64,000 bases of DNA, from contig OW386290.2 in NCBI GenBank assembly GCA_936432065.2, forward strand, positions 138,767,677 through 138,831,676, given 5' to 3'. This stretch comes from Rutpela maculata. Its lineage: Eukaryota > Arthropoda > Insecta > Coleoptera > Cerambycidae. Positions 44,870 through 56,640 of the stretch are shown here, piece by piece. Position 1 is the first letter of the stretch. Each line of letters begins with the position of its first letter. Made by a program: the position numbers and the translations under genes. The notes below the pieces were generated by a model. The model searched no databases and was not told where the DNA came from. It worked only from the letters and a program-made list of their open reading frames with translations.

Positions 44870-46000
44870 TGTATTACTTTGTAGATTTCAATTTAAAAAA
44901 ATATAATTTCACGTTCAACTATCCTACAAACCTCAAAATACCAAATTTTATATAACTCAGAGCAAGTTGTGGAGTTTGGTATCTGTCGTCTTGATTTTTT
45001 TAAATAATTTCACGTACATTCGGGTTCATTTTTCGTGGTTTAAAATCTCATTGAATGCTGAATTTTGTTTTGGTCAGTTTATTCTACCCCCAATCGTTTC
45101 TAGATTAGTACCCTTCTAGAACTAGGGCAAACTGCTTCCTTTATCCCGTCTACACGCTACTGGCAACAGTTTAATTTGAATTGCTTATTCTGCGTTTGAA
45201 AATAAACATCTTGGAATTGGAAGTTTACAAATAGCTTTTGAAAAATTTAAATTTTATACGGCGACCTCGGTCAAAGTAACAACAGAAATTAACTTAATTC
45301 TAAACTAGGTTCAGTTTCGTTTGAATTAGAATGAATTAGAATTCTGGTCAACTTTCAACATGTCCATCTGTCGGTCAGCAAATTTTAAAAGTTGGACTAT
45401 CTTGTCAAATTAATCGGAAGTGTCAAAGATATTTTATATACTAGAGCAATACGAATATGTTACGAAAATAATGTACGTCAAAATGTAGCCAAAGTTGTAG
45501 ATATTAAGTTAAGATGTATCTTCTCTTGACACTTAAATTCCCGTCACGTTGTATATTTCAGTATAGCAGAAAACACGTTTTCTCTAATTAAAATATTCTA
45601 TGAATATCGCAGATAGGTAATAAATAGCTAGTGAAAATTTCTACATTCCTCGTCCACCCAACCTGTTGCCATTTTTGTTGTATTGTTTAAAAATTAATAG
45701 ATTTATTAGCTTATTTATGTGACAATCAATTAAAAATGACAGAATCCCATCGATGGTGAAATTAATTCGCCATACCTTAACTATAAATGAACAACTATGA
45801 CCAGGTGTCTTACTGAAGAATTATTACACTCTCCTCAGAGAGGAAAGGTATATTGTATTTGCCATTAAAATAGTAAACATCACTCATAGGGAAACATTTT
45901 TCTACAATTCGTGGGCTTAGAACCAGACGGTTTCAACCGACATTATTTTTAAAATAGTTTTTATTGTAAAAATGAGAGAGCACTTTGTACTAGTTGATTG
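44870..46000. other. AT-rich spacer
   Basis: No supported feature. 46000-46220 is GC-richer and reads an alanine/proline-rich peptide on the minus strand without recognised motifs. Confidence 0.4.
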
Positions 46001-46235
46001 ATTGTTTTACCAGCGTGCGGTAGACATTGCTGCCACTCCCAAGACATACCGCTGGGCCGGCTTCGCCCACGCTGGGTTGGATTTGGGCATGCTTGTTGTA
46101 GCAGCGAGAGCCACATGACCCATGGTACAGGAGTGCGTGATGGTGTTTGTGCTGAAAGAAATTCAGTTTTGGCGCGGTGTACTATTAACGATACGCCACC
46201 GGTTAGCTCGGGTTTAGTTTAACCATTGCATTGCA

Positions 46236-46362
46236 AAATTTTCGTGGAGACGTCTTTATTATCTTGTTTATTAGGTAGTGCGGTACTCCTTTGTTCCGTA
46301 GGGTGTTGACTATGGCCTCATGACTGATAGTATCAAATGTCTCCTGGAGATCTATAGTGAAT
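46236..46362 (-). pseudogene. Reverse transcriptase motif A scrap
   Basis: Minus strand reads FTIDLQETFDTISHEAIVNT then LRNKGVPHYLINKI, the motif A block of non-LTR RTs (D-x4-FD.xxH..) and its following helix. About 42 codons. Confidence 0.65.
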
Positions 46363-46390
46363 CATAAAATCTAGGGTGAGATACAAGAGA

Positions 46391-46700
46391 GTGTAAAATC
46401 GTCTCTTCACCCCATTGTATCTCGAAAACTGTCCATTTTAAGACGTTGTGCCCATGAGAACTTTGGATGTATAGGTCAAGAGGAACAACATATTTTAATT
46501 TCAGCCATTTTCACTACGGGCCACTTCCCATAAGAAACCATAAAATTCTGTAAAATCGTCTCTTCACCTCCTTTTATCTCGAAAACTGTTCATTTTAAGA
46601 CGTTGTGCCCATGAGAACTTTTGATGTACAGGTCAAGAGGAACAACATATTTTAATTTCAGCCATTTTCAAAGACCACTTCCCATAAGAAATGTGTGGGG
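46391..46700 (+). repeat. Two-unit tandem duplication, about 159-bp period
   Basis: Units start at GTAAAATCGTCTCTTCACC near 46393 and 46552. Both contain CATTTTAAGACGTTGTGCCC, ATGAGAACTTTTGATGTA-like and GTCAAGAGGAACAACATATT, and end at CCACTTCCCATAAGAAA. Identity is over 90 percent by eye. Confidence 0.85.
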
Positions 46701-46927
46701 TTCTTTATCGCTAAAGCTACGGTATTCCTGGAAAAAAAATAGTGAAGTAACTTTGTCACTCTGCGCAGCCAAACGCACGGTTAAATGCATACTATGGAAC
46801 CTCTAAAAATTCTTAGCAGTTCTAACGAGTAAAATAAAGCTTTATTCTCTTTCTGATTACACATTTTTAACATTTTCCTTAGTGAATGGAAGTATAAATA
46901 GTGAATAATGAGGAAAAATATGTAATT

Positions 46928-47162
46928 ACTAGCTGACCCAGCAAACGTTGTTTTGCCATATAAATTATAAATTTTTGTCCAAAAAATAAAAAGAAAATTT
47001 CTGGATAGGGCCACCCTTATCACCTAGGGGTATAAAAAATAGCCTACGATCTATTCTCAGACCTACCAAATATACACCAAAAATTTCATAAAAATCGGTC
47101 AAGCCGTTTCGGAGGAGTTCGATAACAAACACTGTGACACGAGATTTTTATATATATTAGAT
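46928..47162 (+). repeat. Arthropod-wide dispersed repeat
   Basis: Runs from ACTAGCTGACCCAGCAAACG to CACGAGATTTTTATATATAT, with AAATCGGTCAAGCCGTTTCG GAGG inside. I recall near-identical sequence from many insect genomes, but cannot name the family or its mechanism from the sequence alone. Confidence 0.6.
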
Positions 47163-47814
47163 GAACGCATACACAGTCACCACACATAGCCGTTGAATCG
47201 TTCGCATGAGCATGGGCTATATATGAAAGAAAGAAACGCATTGTACACGTACTAATATTTACATATGTTAGTTCTTATTTTCTGTTCATGAAATTATTTA
47301 GTATAAACGGCTAAATACAGAGAAATGAAATTAATTTATTTAGTTTCAGATCCTCTACCATAGTTGCATCTTTGCGAGCTCGACAATTTGCTTGATGCAC
47401 TTGCATAAAAGCGCTTGATGTACAGCTTAATGTGAATAACGTACCCATTACAAGTCAGTGCTAATAAATAACCATCAAGCGAGTATTCAGTATGTTTACA
47501 ATGACTTTAACAACGTGAATCCACCTCTATTTCATCAGATATTGAAATTATGTAAGTAATGCTACCAAACAACTAGACGGCTTACCTTATACAGATGGGA
47601 CAAAACTATTATTGAAAATATTTATGTGCACGTATAGCAGAACATTTGCATTCCTAATGCACTAAGGAAATGCGAAACTGTAAAAGGTGTTTTGTGGATA
47701 TAATTTAATGCCGCGATAAAATAAAGCTACCTCATGGGCGTTAGCTTGTATAGGATATTATAGCACACAATCAATATTAGTTTATATAAAGTCGGCATAT
47801 TTTTTGAAATAACC
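47163..47814. other. AT-rich spacer
   Basis: No gene or repeat supported. Confidence 0.4.
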
Positions 47815-48060
47815 CACTCAGTGGCTCACTGTTAGGCTCGCCCGGGTTCAAATCCAGGGTATGGATATTTGGTGGCATTTTTAATGTACTACTGGGACAG
47901 TAGTAGAGGGTTAGTCCGCGATTCAGTTAGACAACACGGCTAGTCGCTGTCATTTCCCTAGAATTCTAATCCCAGATGAGACAAACCTCTATAGACCATT
48001 TGTGATGGTTATCAACTTACCTGAAAAAGTGAGGATTTTGAGAAGCGTAATAATAAAAAT
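47815..48060 (+). repeat. tRNA-derived SINE-like element
   Basis: Head: AGTGGCTCACTGTTAGG (A-box-like) and CCGGGTTCAAATCC (B box), spaced about 30 bp. Body of about 170 bp (TACTACTGGGACAGTAGTAG forms a small hairpin at 47886-47906) and an A/T-rich tail, AATAATAAAAATG. No acceptor stem, so not a tRNA gene. Only one copy in the window. Confidence 0.5.
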
Positions 48061-48453
48061 GTGTTTGAAGAAACCTCTATTTTTATTCTTGAACTATGCA
48101 CTTATTGGTCAATAAATCGAAAATTGTTGCAAATAACTAGTAAGTATAAAAAATGTTCGTTTTTCATTCTGCAGCACATTGTCGTTCCATTTGAAAAAAT
48201 TGAGAAAATTCAATTCAAAAAGTAAGTTCTAAATTGAACAATCATTTTTGGTCATTCTATATGTTATTATTAAATGAAAACATTAATCAGATGTCTCGTA
48301 ACTAGTGCTCGTATAATTTTTTCTTAAAACCCATAATTGTGACTCTAATGATGTTTTCAATATGCATCTGCAGATGACAGATAACTGGGTTTATCACTAC
48401 CATTTTGGTTTAACTAGTTCACTTTAATGAGCATTAGAGAAATTATTTGATAT

Positions 48454-48704
48454 TGTTTAAAAGAGCGAAATTTAGCAAAAGAGCGTTTTTAACAGCGGGC
48501 TCTGCTAGCGTCTATTCCCTTGGTTCTTCCTCGAGGCACTGCCTTTATCCTCACGCATGCGGCGTAGGGGCGTGTGCCAGGTTAATAAACGAGTGATTAA
48601 ATTAAAATTACCGGAGTTATAAATTAACATTATTAAACAAACAAAAACTAAATATTATTAAAGAAAATATTGAAAATTTATAAGAAAAACGGCAAGCGTG
48701 AACA
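48454..48704 (-). mobile_element. Candidate 3' LTR of the BEL/Pao element
   Basis: Read on the minus strand it starts TGTTCACGC and ends AAACA, giving the TGTT...AACA inverted ends of an LTR, and is preceded by the purine tract GGTGGGCGG, as expected for the polypurine tract. 251 bp. There is no second LTR in the window, so the boundary at 48454 is provisional. Confidence 0.5.
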
Positions 48705-48737
48705 TACCGCCCACCAAAATACATAGTATTTTAACAG

Positions 48738-49941
48738 TTAATATGAGGGGAGAGGATACAATTTTACTAGGGGTCTTTGAAGTAACCCCCGAGTAGTAGA
48801 GATAGTTGCTACGCAAGCAACACCATCGGGACCCGGATGGGTTTTTACCACACGACCGAGAAGCCACTGCAGCGCGGGAGACGAGTCGCCTTTTATGAGC
48901 ACGGGACTACCAGGTTCAATTAATTTGTTATGCTTTGTCCATTTATTTCTCTGTTGGAGAGTAGGCAAATATTCATCATGCCACCTTCGCCAAAAATCTT
49001 GATGGAGGCGTTGCAACAATTGTCAATGGTTTAAACGATTTAATGCAAGGTGAGATAGGTCAAATTCCGGAATTGCAGTTGAGGGCTCAAGGGTAAGGAA
49101 ATGGCCAGGGATTAACACTGAAAGATCAGTCGGATCAGAGCTGATGGGACAAATGGGTCTAGAGTTAAGAAGGGCTTCCACCTGAACTAGAACAGTATAA
49201 AGCACTTAGTATGTTAAAATTTGATTGCCAATGACCCTATACAAATGCGTTTTCACGGACTTGATCCCCGCCTCCCATAAGCCTCCAAAATGAGGTGCAG
49301 AAGGGGGGTTAAATAACCAGTTAATTTTCTCACATTCCACAGCACCCTTTAAGCATTTAGACAGATATATCTGAGCCCCAACAAAGTTAGTGCCACAATC
49401 ACTGAAAATATGTGTGCAGCGGCCTCTACTAGCTATAAAGCGTCTGAGTGCGGTTAAAAAAGCCTCTGTGGAAATATCTGAGGCTGACTCTACGTGAACG
49501 GCCTTTGTCAAAATATATAAATAAACAAATATAGGCCTTCTGAGATTTAATACTCCGACGTTTACCCAGAGTTACAAAAAATGGTTCACGATAATCAACT
49601 CCGAAACATTGAAAGGCTGTAACCTGGTTGATTCGGGAAGGAGGTAAATTCCCCATAGGGGCTGCAAAAACACAGGTTTAACCCGGAATCAACTATGACA
49701 CTTCGTTATGGAGACAATATCCAATAGTGTTGACTTAGTAAAAATTGAAGGGTCTGTAATCCGGGATGTAAATGTTCTTTGTGACAATTTTCAATAATGA
49801 GTAACAACGGGGTAAAAGGGCAAGATGCTTACGACCATAAGATAAATTAGAGTGAGCAAGACGACCACCCAGCCTGAGAAGACCATCCTCTCCAATAAAT
49901 GGGTTTAGCATTATTTCAACAAAAAAATTTATTACATTCAA
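48738..49941 (-). pseudogene. BEL/Pao retrotransposon integrase end
   Basis: Minus-strand order: the zinc-binding approach with IGEDGLLRLGGRLAHSNLSY (49941-49735), a gap, then MGNLPPSRINQVTAFQCFGVDY and a frame to 49510, the catalytic core with KAVHVESASDISTEAFL, FSDCGTNFVGA (second Asp) and WLFNPPSAPHFGGLWEA (third acidic residue), then VEALLNSRPICPISSDP and the Pao-type C-terminal block FWRRWHDEYLPTLQQR...KLIEPGSPVLI. In-frame stops after ILTY (about 49206) and NRLNH (about 49020), plus a frameshift near 49510. This is the integrase C-terminal architecture of BEL/Pao. Gag, protease and RT are absent: 3' fragment with LTR. Confidence 0.85.
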
Positions 49942-50159
49942 GTGGTTGAGATGATCAATAATAATAAAGTAGCGAAAAAAGTCTAGAAAGAGGCTTCAAG
50001 AAATGTGTTGATATAATGGCAATCCATTTAAAAAAAGATGTAGAATTGTGCTGGCACGCCCTACTACATATTTGTGATCATTTAGAACCCAACTCAAATA
50101 ATTTTTGATAAAAAATCTATTATTGTGAGGAAGAGTTTCTACACTAATATCTATTATAT

Positions 50160-50350
50160 CCGTTTGTGTAGTTCAACTAAAATGTGATTAGTATTTTGTT
50201 TCGATGTTGTTTATTTGTTGTAACTAGTTCTGTGTAATTATTTATCAGGGTTTGTAAGTAATTTTATGACAATTTCTACACATTGTACTATGTTGAAAGG
50301 AAAATAAAGCATTTCATTACATTGCATTACATTCCATTACATTTCATTGC
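50160..50350 (+). repeat. Retroposon 3' tail with CATTA microsatellite
   Basis: An AAAATAAAGC polyadenylation-like word at about 50302 is followed by alternating CATTACATTG and CATTTCATTA units to 50350. A 3' microsatellite after AATAAA is typical of CR1/L2-like elements. No ORF upstream. Confidence 0.5.
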
Positions 50351-51151
50351 ATTACATTATATTAATGCATTATAAATCTCCAGTCACTAAATTGCTATGT
50401 AGGGAAACAACGAATGGATTTGTCTTCATTTTAGGTTAACTCATTTTTATGTTAGATACACATAAAATATTTGCCAAACGGCTCTACTTTGAAAAGTTAT
50501 AACTCATGACGTACTATAGTTAGATGTTCCTTTATTTACTTACGGGGAATTCAGTTTTATTTAACTCACTTATGGACCACTTTTAACTGTGAGCAAGAAA
50601 GCAAGAGAACAGTTACACTAATTACTACTAAATGAGTGCTGTTGAGGATAAAACGTTTATAAAATTGTTATCTCTTCGATTAAAAATAGCCCAGTCGATG
50701 AAAGTATTTACCTACAAAAACTTGCAAAACGAATATATTTTTTAACGAGTTCGTGAAAGTGTATAGAATAATATCCTGAAAAGTTTACATTTCGCTCGGA
50801 TGCAGAACAAAAAAAATGAAAAAAAAGTTTTTTTCAAACTAGGAAAAAATAAAAAATACAGATGGATAGATCACGTATTTATGAACAAAAAATGTTTTAA
50901 CAAAATTTACCGCTAAAGGCACGGTATTCTCGGAAAAAAATAGTCAAATAACGTTATTACTCGAAGGGACTACCACGCGCGCGCGCGCTTGAATACGCAT
51001 GACTGTGACACCAACGCACTGAATTACATACTAAGTCAGAATTTGTTCAATCTATATGAGTATTGGTTCATTTAAAAGATGGAAATGTAGCTTTCTGATG
51101 CTTTTTTGAACAATACAAACAAAGGATGAATAGGAAAAATATACTTATATA
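50351..51151. other. AT-rich spacer
   Basis: A GCGCGCGCGC tract at 50976-50987 is the only notable feature. No gene. Confidence 0.4.
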
Positions 51152-51472
51152 CAGTGTGTGCGATTTAAGACTGCAACACTTCGTTATTGGAACGCATTGG
51201 CCGATTTTAATTTTTTTTTTTGAGATATAGTGCTCGATGAGCTTTATTTTACTCTTTTGAAGATGTAATTTTCATATTTTTAAGGCCTACTATGCTCCTC
51301 TAGATGAGTCGAAATTTCAAGATGCTATTAGGCAATTTTTTATCGGCAAATTGGCGTATTCGATTCGCAGTTGTCTCAAATACCTCTATACAAATTTTAG
51401 CTCGATACCTCATATAGGGTGTTTGTTATTCAATAGCCAAATTTAAAATTTCTCACTTTTCGACTGGCCCTG
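51152..51472. mobile_element. Short TA-flanked element, mariner-like ends
   Basis: Starts CAGTGTGTGCGATTTAAG and ends, inverted, CAGGGCCAGTCGAAAAG, with TA at 51150-51151 and 51473-51474. Weak end similarity; possibly a decayed MITE. Confidence 0.35.
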
Positions 51473-51474
51473 TA

Positions 51475-52666
51475 TAAAAGTCGGTTAGTTTTGCTAAAAA
51501 GATAAAGTAGTCATTCGACTTAAGGAACATTAGACACTAAATGAGGAAGAAAAAAAAAAGTTATTCTTTAAATAAATAGTGCTTCTATACATTAATCGGT
51601 TGCTGTACGTAGGTGCCTTAACAAAAATTTTTCAAAAGTTTTTGTAGTTTTCACTGTAAAATGTTCTTTGTCGTCTGGGCTACAAGCAACAACCGAGGTA
51701 GGCATTATAAACAACGATGAGAAGCTGATACTGGTGTTAGAGTCTTGTAGATATGGTACCTTATCTCTTCCGTTGTAGTCCACTACTTGCACACGATAAA
51801 ATCAATTACGGTAGCTTGCAACTCGCAACTCGACCGCAACGATGTGTTTGCTTAGGAACAATGTTAGCGGGCAAATAACATTAGGGATACACATTAATCT
51901 AACCGTTTTAAACTATGCCACTTCGTAAATCTAAGTTTAAATAATTTAAATTGTTAATTTGTACGGATAAGTAAGGAAGTTGTATATAATTTAACTAAGA
52001 TGGTATAAAAGGGTTAAAGTATATTTTGTAGACAGTGGTCAATCTCTGCAACATTTTTTGGTGATTGACAACACAATTTGAAAGTTAGAATAGATTAGAA
52101 GACACTCCTTTTTTCCTTCATTTTAGGAACATTTCGTATAATTAATTCAAAATAGAATGTTGCAAACTAGAATTTAAATTGTAGACTTTTCAATTATTCT
52201 TGGCTATATTTCTCTGAAAGAACAATTATTAAATAAATTTTTCGGCTCGAAATGCAATGAAATGCCTTTTCGATCGTGAGTTCAAAGAAGTTCTGAAAGT
52301 AAAAATTATTTATTTATAATTTTAAACGTTTTTTTATTTCCGTACTTCAATTATGTATACTAGCAGAGGCTTTCGGCATCTCAGCCCCACGAGATGCAAT
52401 TTGGCATGGGTATTCTTTATTCCAAGGAGATTCATTTTCGATTAGGAACAAGTCAACATTTTCCCTTAACATACGTTTGAAGTATGATCTCTGATTAAAT
52501 TATATCTGGTGAATACAACTACAGAGTCTATTATCTATTAGAAAGCAATATGACCGCTATATTTTGATCAATGCCACTGTACAATTTTTAAAAATGAATC
52601 TGTTTGGTGTAAAAACCAACCGTGCCAAATGGCACCATGTGGAGTTGAGGTGCAGTACTCGCCCTA
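51475..52666. other. AT-rich spacer
   Basis: No feature supported; a short minus-strand frame at 51592-51792 shows no family motifs. Confidence 0.4.
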
Positions 52667-54361
52667 TTTTATAATAATAATAAAACTTTATTTCAAACAG
52701 CCATATTACATAGATAAAATCAAGTAACAATGGGTTTAAACAGGGTCTAACGAAACAACGAAAAAATTATTATAAACGTGCTCTCTTATACTCAAAAAAT
52801 TCTTTTATACTATACGGTTCAATTTCTAGTAATACTAAAAAATTAAAAAGTTCTCTCTTAAATTTTTTTACATTTTTTATGATTTTTATTCTGTTTGGTA
52901 GGCTATTGAAATATCTCATACTAGCGTAACAAGGACCATTTTCTATCGTGCTTAACTTGTGCATAGGGAAATTATAATTATTATGTCTTGTGTTATAGCT
53001 GTGAGTTACCTCATGTTGTTCATATTTATTTTTATATTTAAAATTAAACATTAAACATTCAAAGATGTATATTGCAACAACAGTTAGTAGTCTATTTTTC
53101 TTGAAGGAGCCTCTGCAAGACTCCCTTAAAGGGATGTAAAGCATACAGCGTACAGCTTGTTTTTGTACTATTAATAATTTATTTATTTCCGCAGCAGCTG
53201 CACCGCCCCAAAATATTATACCAAATCTTAATCGTGATACAAAGCACGCATAATATATCTTTCGCAGTGTTTTATATGTAACATATCTTTTAACCGCCCT
53301 CATACTGTAGGTGACACTGTTTATTTTTTTCACCAATTCTGGTATATGTTGCGTCCAACATAATGTGGTGTCTGTATTTATACCTAGAAATTTTGTTGCT
53401 GATGCAAAATTTACATTATCATTGTTGACTATGGTATTTAATGGAAAAGCTCTTGCTGACCTATTAGTTTTAAAAATTATGAAATTGGTCTTCTCTTTAT
53501 TGAGAATTAAATTATTTTCTAAGAGCCAATTTTCAATCGAGTCAAGGACCAAACTGGCTTCAAATATTAATTGTGGAAAATTATTAGCTCTTATCAGTAA
53601 GGTGGTGTCGTCTGCATTATTTATCATTAGGTGTCTGCTATTATCTAATAGATTGCACAAATCATTAATGTATATATTAAACAGTAACGGCCCTATTATG
53701 CTTCCTTGGGGAATTCCCAACTTGGTATTTTTCACTGTTGATTTGATCTGTTTGCCCTGTAAATTTAATTTTACTAGTTGTTTTCGATTTTCTAGATATG
53801 ACTTTAACCAACTTAATGCTGTCGATCTGTCCATATCTTTCAGGTTTTGTAACAGAATTTCATGATTAATGCTGTCATAAGCTTTTGACAGATCTAAAAA
53901 TATACCTAAAGGTATTTCATTTTCTTCAAGAGTGGTTAAAATTCGAATTACATAATCAAAAACTGCAGTATCAATACTTTTCCCTTTTATAAAACCATGT
54001 TGATTTTGATTAAAAAGATTGTTTTCATTAAAAAAATTCGTTATTGAATACATACTACTTTTTCAAAAATTTTAGAAAAAGCCGGCAACAAACTTATTGG
54101 TCTGAAATTTTCTATTCCATTTTCATCTCCTTTTTTATGTATTGGTATCACCATAGCCAATTTTAGTGAATCTGGAAAAATTACATATTTGAGGGAATTG
54201 TTGATGATATAAGTAAGTGGTTTAACTATATAATTTATGCGCCATACCGCACCTACTATAAGCGGCAAATTTTTGCGGGCGGCAAATTTTTGCGGGCGGC
54301 AAATTTTTGCGGGCGGCAAATTTTTCATACAAGGCATAACATTTTCCAAATAAGACCGCAT
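52667..54361 (-). pseudogene. CR1/L2-like reverse transcriptase, one frameshift
   Basis: The upstream frame (54361-54041) holds the RT finger block with IPIHKKGDENGIENFRPISL and SKIFEKVV; a one-base frameshift near 54050 leads into a 427-codon frame (54053-52770). In that frame: NQNQHGFIKGKSIDTA (15-30), motif A FLDLSKAYDSINH with Asp54, motif B LGIPQGSIIGPLLF (112-125), motif C NADD (146-149), KFLGI block, and the thumb with ESCRGSF. The catalytic Asp pair is kept but the usual Tyr of YADD is Asn. The minus-strand 3' end has a polyadenylation-like AATAAAG and a TTA/TAT microsatellite (52667-52685), as in CR1/L2-like elements. APE endonuclease missing: 5'-truncated. Confidence 0.85.
54262..54326. 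repeat. Four tandem 17-bp GC-rich units
   Basis: GGCGGCAAATTTTTGCG repeated about 3.8 times. On the minus strand it lies in the open frame just upstream of the RT piece and would encode a short K/N/L/P/A-rich stretch, marking the 5' breakpoint of the element. Confidence 0.85.
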
Positions 54362-54734
54362 TTACGTGCGCCGCCAAGGTAACTGAGACGATTCAAACTT
54401 CGCGCAGCGCGCATCACTTGTGAGGTCCTCAACAAACATATTAAATGCCTTTCTCAAGCTTATTACTGGTAAAAATGTTTTTAAATTGCTTTAAATAATG
54501 TTCTTGGTTCAAAAAACTTTCTATTTGACATATATTTGAAGTTAGTTGGAGCAATATATGCATTTTATAGATTTCGAGACTAAATCCAAGATGTCGGCCA
54601 ATATGGCGGCTTTCCCATACTTACATTTTTCTAGACTTTTGATATGTTGATGGGGATATTACTCTAAGTCTAAAAAACTTTAGTTTATTTCTTTTACAAT
54701 TAGTTTGATGTTTTCAACTAAAATGACTGGCCTA
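54362..54734. other. Spacer
   Basis: Short GC-rich spot at 54363-54415 and an ATGTCGGCCAATATGGCGGC word near 54590 that echoes the 15.5-16.0 kb array. No gene. Confidence 0.35.
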
Positions 54735-55046
54735 GTGTGCCAAAGAACAATGTTAAAAAAGGGGCTTTTTTGACCCATCCGTGGTAAAGTGTGGAAGCCA
54801 TCTTTTTTTTTACTAATTTTGGGGTACTGAAAATGAATCCGTCATCTGTTTTGGCGAAAAATCTCGGGAACACATTAAAAAACAACCCTTATTTGGGGGG
54901 TGATATTGGAATTGATATTAGACTAAATACTAAGTTTCGATAACTAAGTGGAAAATGAAGTAAAAAAAAACAAATTCACCCCTTCAACCCTCCTAGCCAT
55001 TCCGTCACCACGCTTAAGAAGGTACTATAGAAGCTACTCTATCTAC

Positions 55047-55096
<50 letters not shown>

Positions 55097-56640
55097 GGCT
55101 ACCGTGTGATGTCGGAGGCCACGGAAGCCCTGTCCGGCGGCGGGAAACCGGAAATAATAATAATAATAATAATAATAAAATGTATATGAAAAAAAATATA
55201 TAGACACTTATACATTTTCTCAAAAGGAAAGGGCATTGCTAAGCATTTTTCAGCTCTTCCTTAAATGCAAACAACTTAATAAAACTTGTAATAAAACAAG
55301 TATACATAAAATATTATGACATAAAACAATGTTGGTATCAACATAGCGTTAATTGCTTAAATGTTTAATTTTCTTTTTGATTTTCTAACATAAGTGACTT
55401 AATTTTATTTTTAAAGCTATAAGGTGTTTTGGTGGACATCCACTATATAGTTATTTACAAAGAAGGGCTTTTTTGGCCCATCAGTAGTAAAGTCTAGAGT
55501 CATTTTTTTTTTACTAATTTTGGGATGCTGAATACGAATCTGTCATCAAAATTGGCTAAAGACATCGGGGAGACAGTAAAAAACAACCCTTTGAGGGGTG
55601 GCATTGAAATTGATGTTAGAACTTGCAACTAAAAGTTATTCTTTAGTGCAGGAAATTCTTTCAAAATACTCAGTTTCATTAGGTAAGTAGAAAAAGAAGC
55701 AAAAATTCTAAATTAACCCCCCCCTCGTTTCCCTCACCCTTCACCGCCCATAAGGTTATAATGTGATTACTTCTGAATACTCTTTCACCCATTCCCACCA
55801 ATTAAGGTGGATTTTATCTTGTTAGAGTTTTTATTGGTTTCAATTGCAAAAGAAATCCCTAATTACCCAGTTTGATATTTTTTTATCATAATAAGGTGAT
55901 TTAGTCAATTCAGACGAATATTTCTCACCCTTGAATATTCCTCACACTTTTGGGATTTCTCATATCACTATCAAGAAAATATGACTTGTTTTTTATATTA
56001 AAAAATTCTTTAATCATTTAAATAACTAAATAATTTTTTACTATAAAAATCAAGAAACATTTTTTAAAGGGGACCCTACACCCCTAGAGGGGTGTAGGGT
56101 GTCCCTAGAAATATTCAAGAGTGATCTGAATTGGCCAAGTCATCTTAATATGATAAAAAACATCCAACTGAGGTATTATGATTTTTTTTTTTGTAATTAA
56201 AACCGATCAATGTCCCCTTTTAGAGGTGAGGAGGCATTTGAATGTACTTAGAAGTAATCAGATTGATAGATTCTGCTAGTAACCACTTAATGAGGTGTTC
56301 TGGTTTTTTTAAAAATATGTAAATAACCATATCACCACCATCCTTCTTGGGATGGCGAGGAGGGTTGAATTTAGTTTTTTTACTTCTTTTTCTTAGTTAT
56401 CGAAACTTAGTATTTAGACTAATATCAATTCCAATGGCACCCCCAAATAAGGGTTGTTTTTTAATGCGTTCCCGAGATTTTTTGCCAAAACGGATGCCAA
56501 ATTCGTATTCAACCAAAATTAGGTTTCTACATTTTACCACGGATGGGTCAAAAAAGCCCCTTCTTTACGAAAGAACAGTGTTAAAAAGTCCCTTTTTTAC
56601 ATTGTTCTTTTGTAAAGAAAAAGTAAGATTTGCTGATTAA
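54735..56640. mobile_element. Fold-back of repeat family alpha
   Basis: The left arm (54735-55015) and right arm (about 56340-56640) are inverted copies of family alpha: GACCCATCCGTGGTAAAGTG against its complement near 56540, and GGGAACACATTAAAAAACAA against its complement near 56465. A third partial copy lies inside at 55465-55625. The stretches at 55750-56330 pair with 9900-10250. No ORF with similarity. Total about 1.9 kb. Confidence 0.65.
55051..55178 (+). repeat. TAA microsatellite interrupted by a GC-rich core
   Basis: (TAA)n at 55051-55095 and again at 55153-55178, enclosing a 57-bp GC-rich core (CGGCTACCGTGTGATGTCGG...GGCGGGAAACCGG). The layout resembles a retroposon 3' terminus inserted in, or generating, its own microsatellite. 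Confidence 0.65.

Noticed and set aside
46000..46222. GC-rich open frames on both strands
   Set aside because: No conserved motif; possibly part of the retroelement scrap to the right but not demonstrable.
47815..47870. Possible tRNA gene with GGTTCAAATCC box
   Set aside because: No pairing acceptor or anticodon stem; kept only as SINE-like.
53311..53865. 184-codon plus-strand open frame
   Set aside because: Antisense shadow of the RT frame at 52770-54053; no motifs of its own.
55014..55223. Minus-strand open frame
   Set aside because: Made by the TAA microsatellite (poly-Tyr and poly-Leu).
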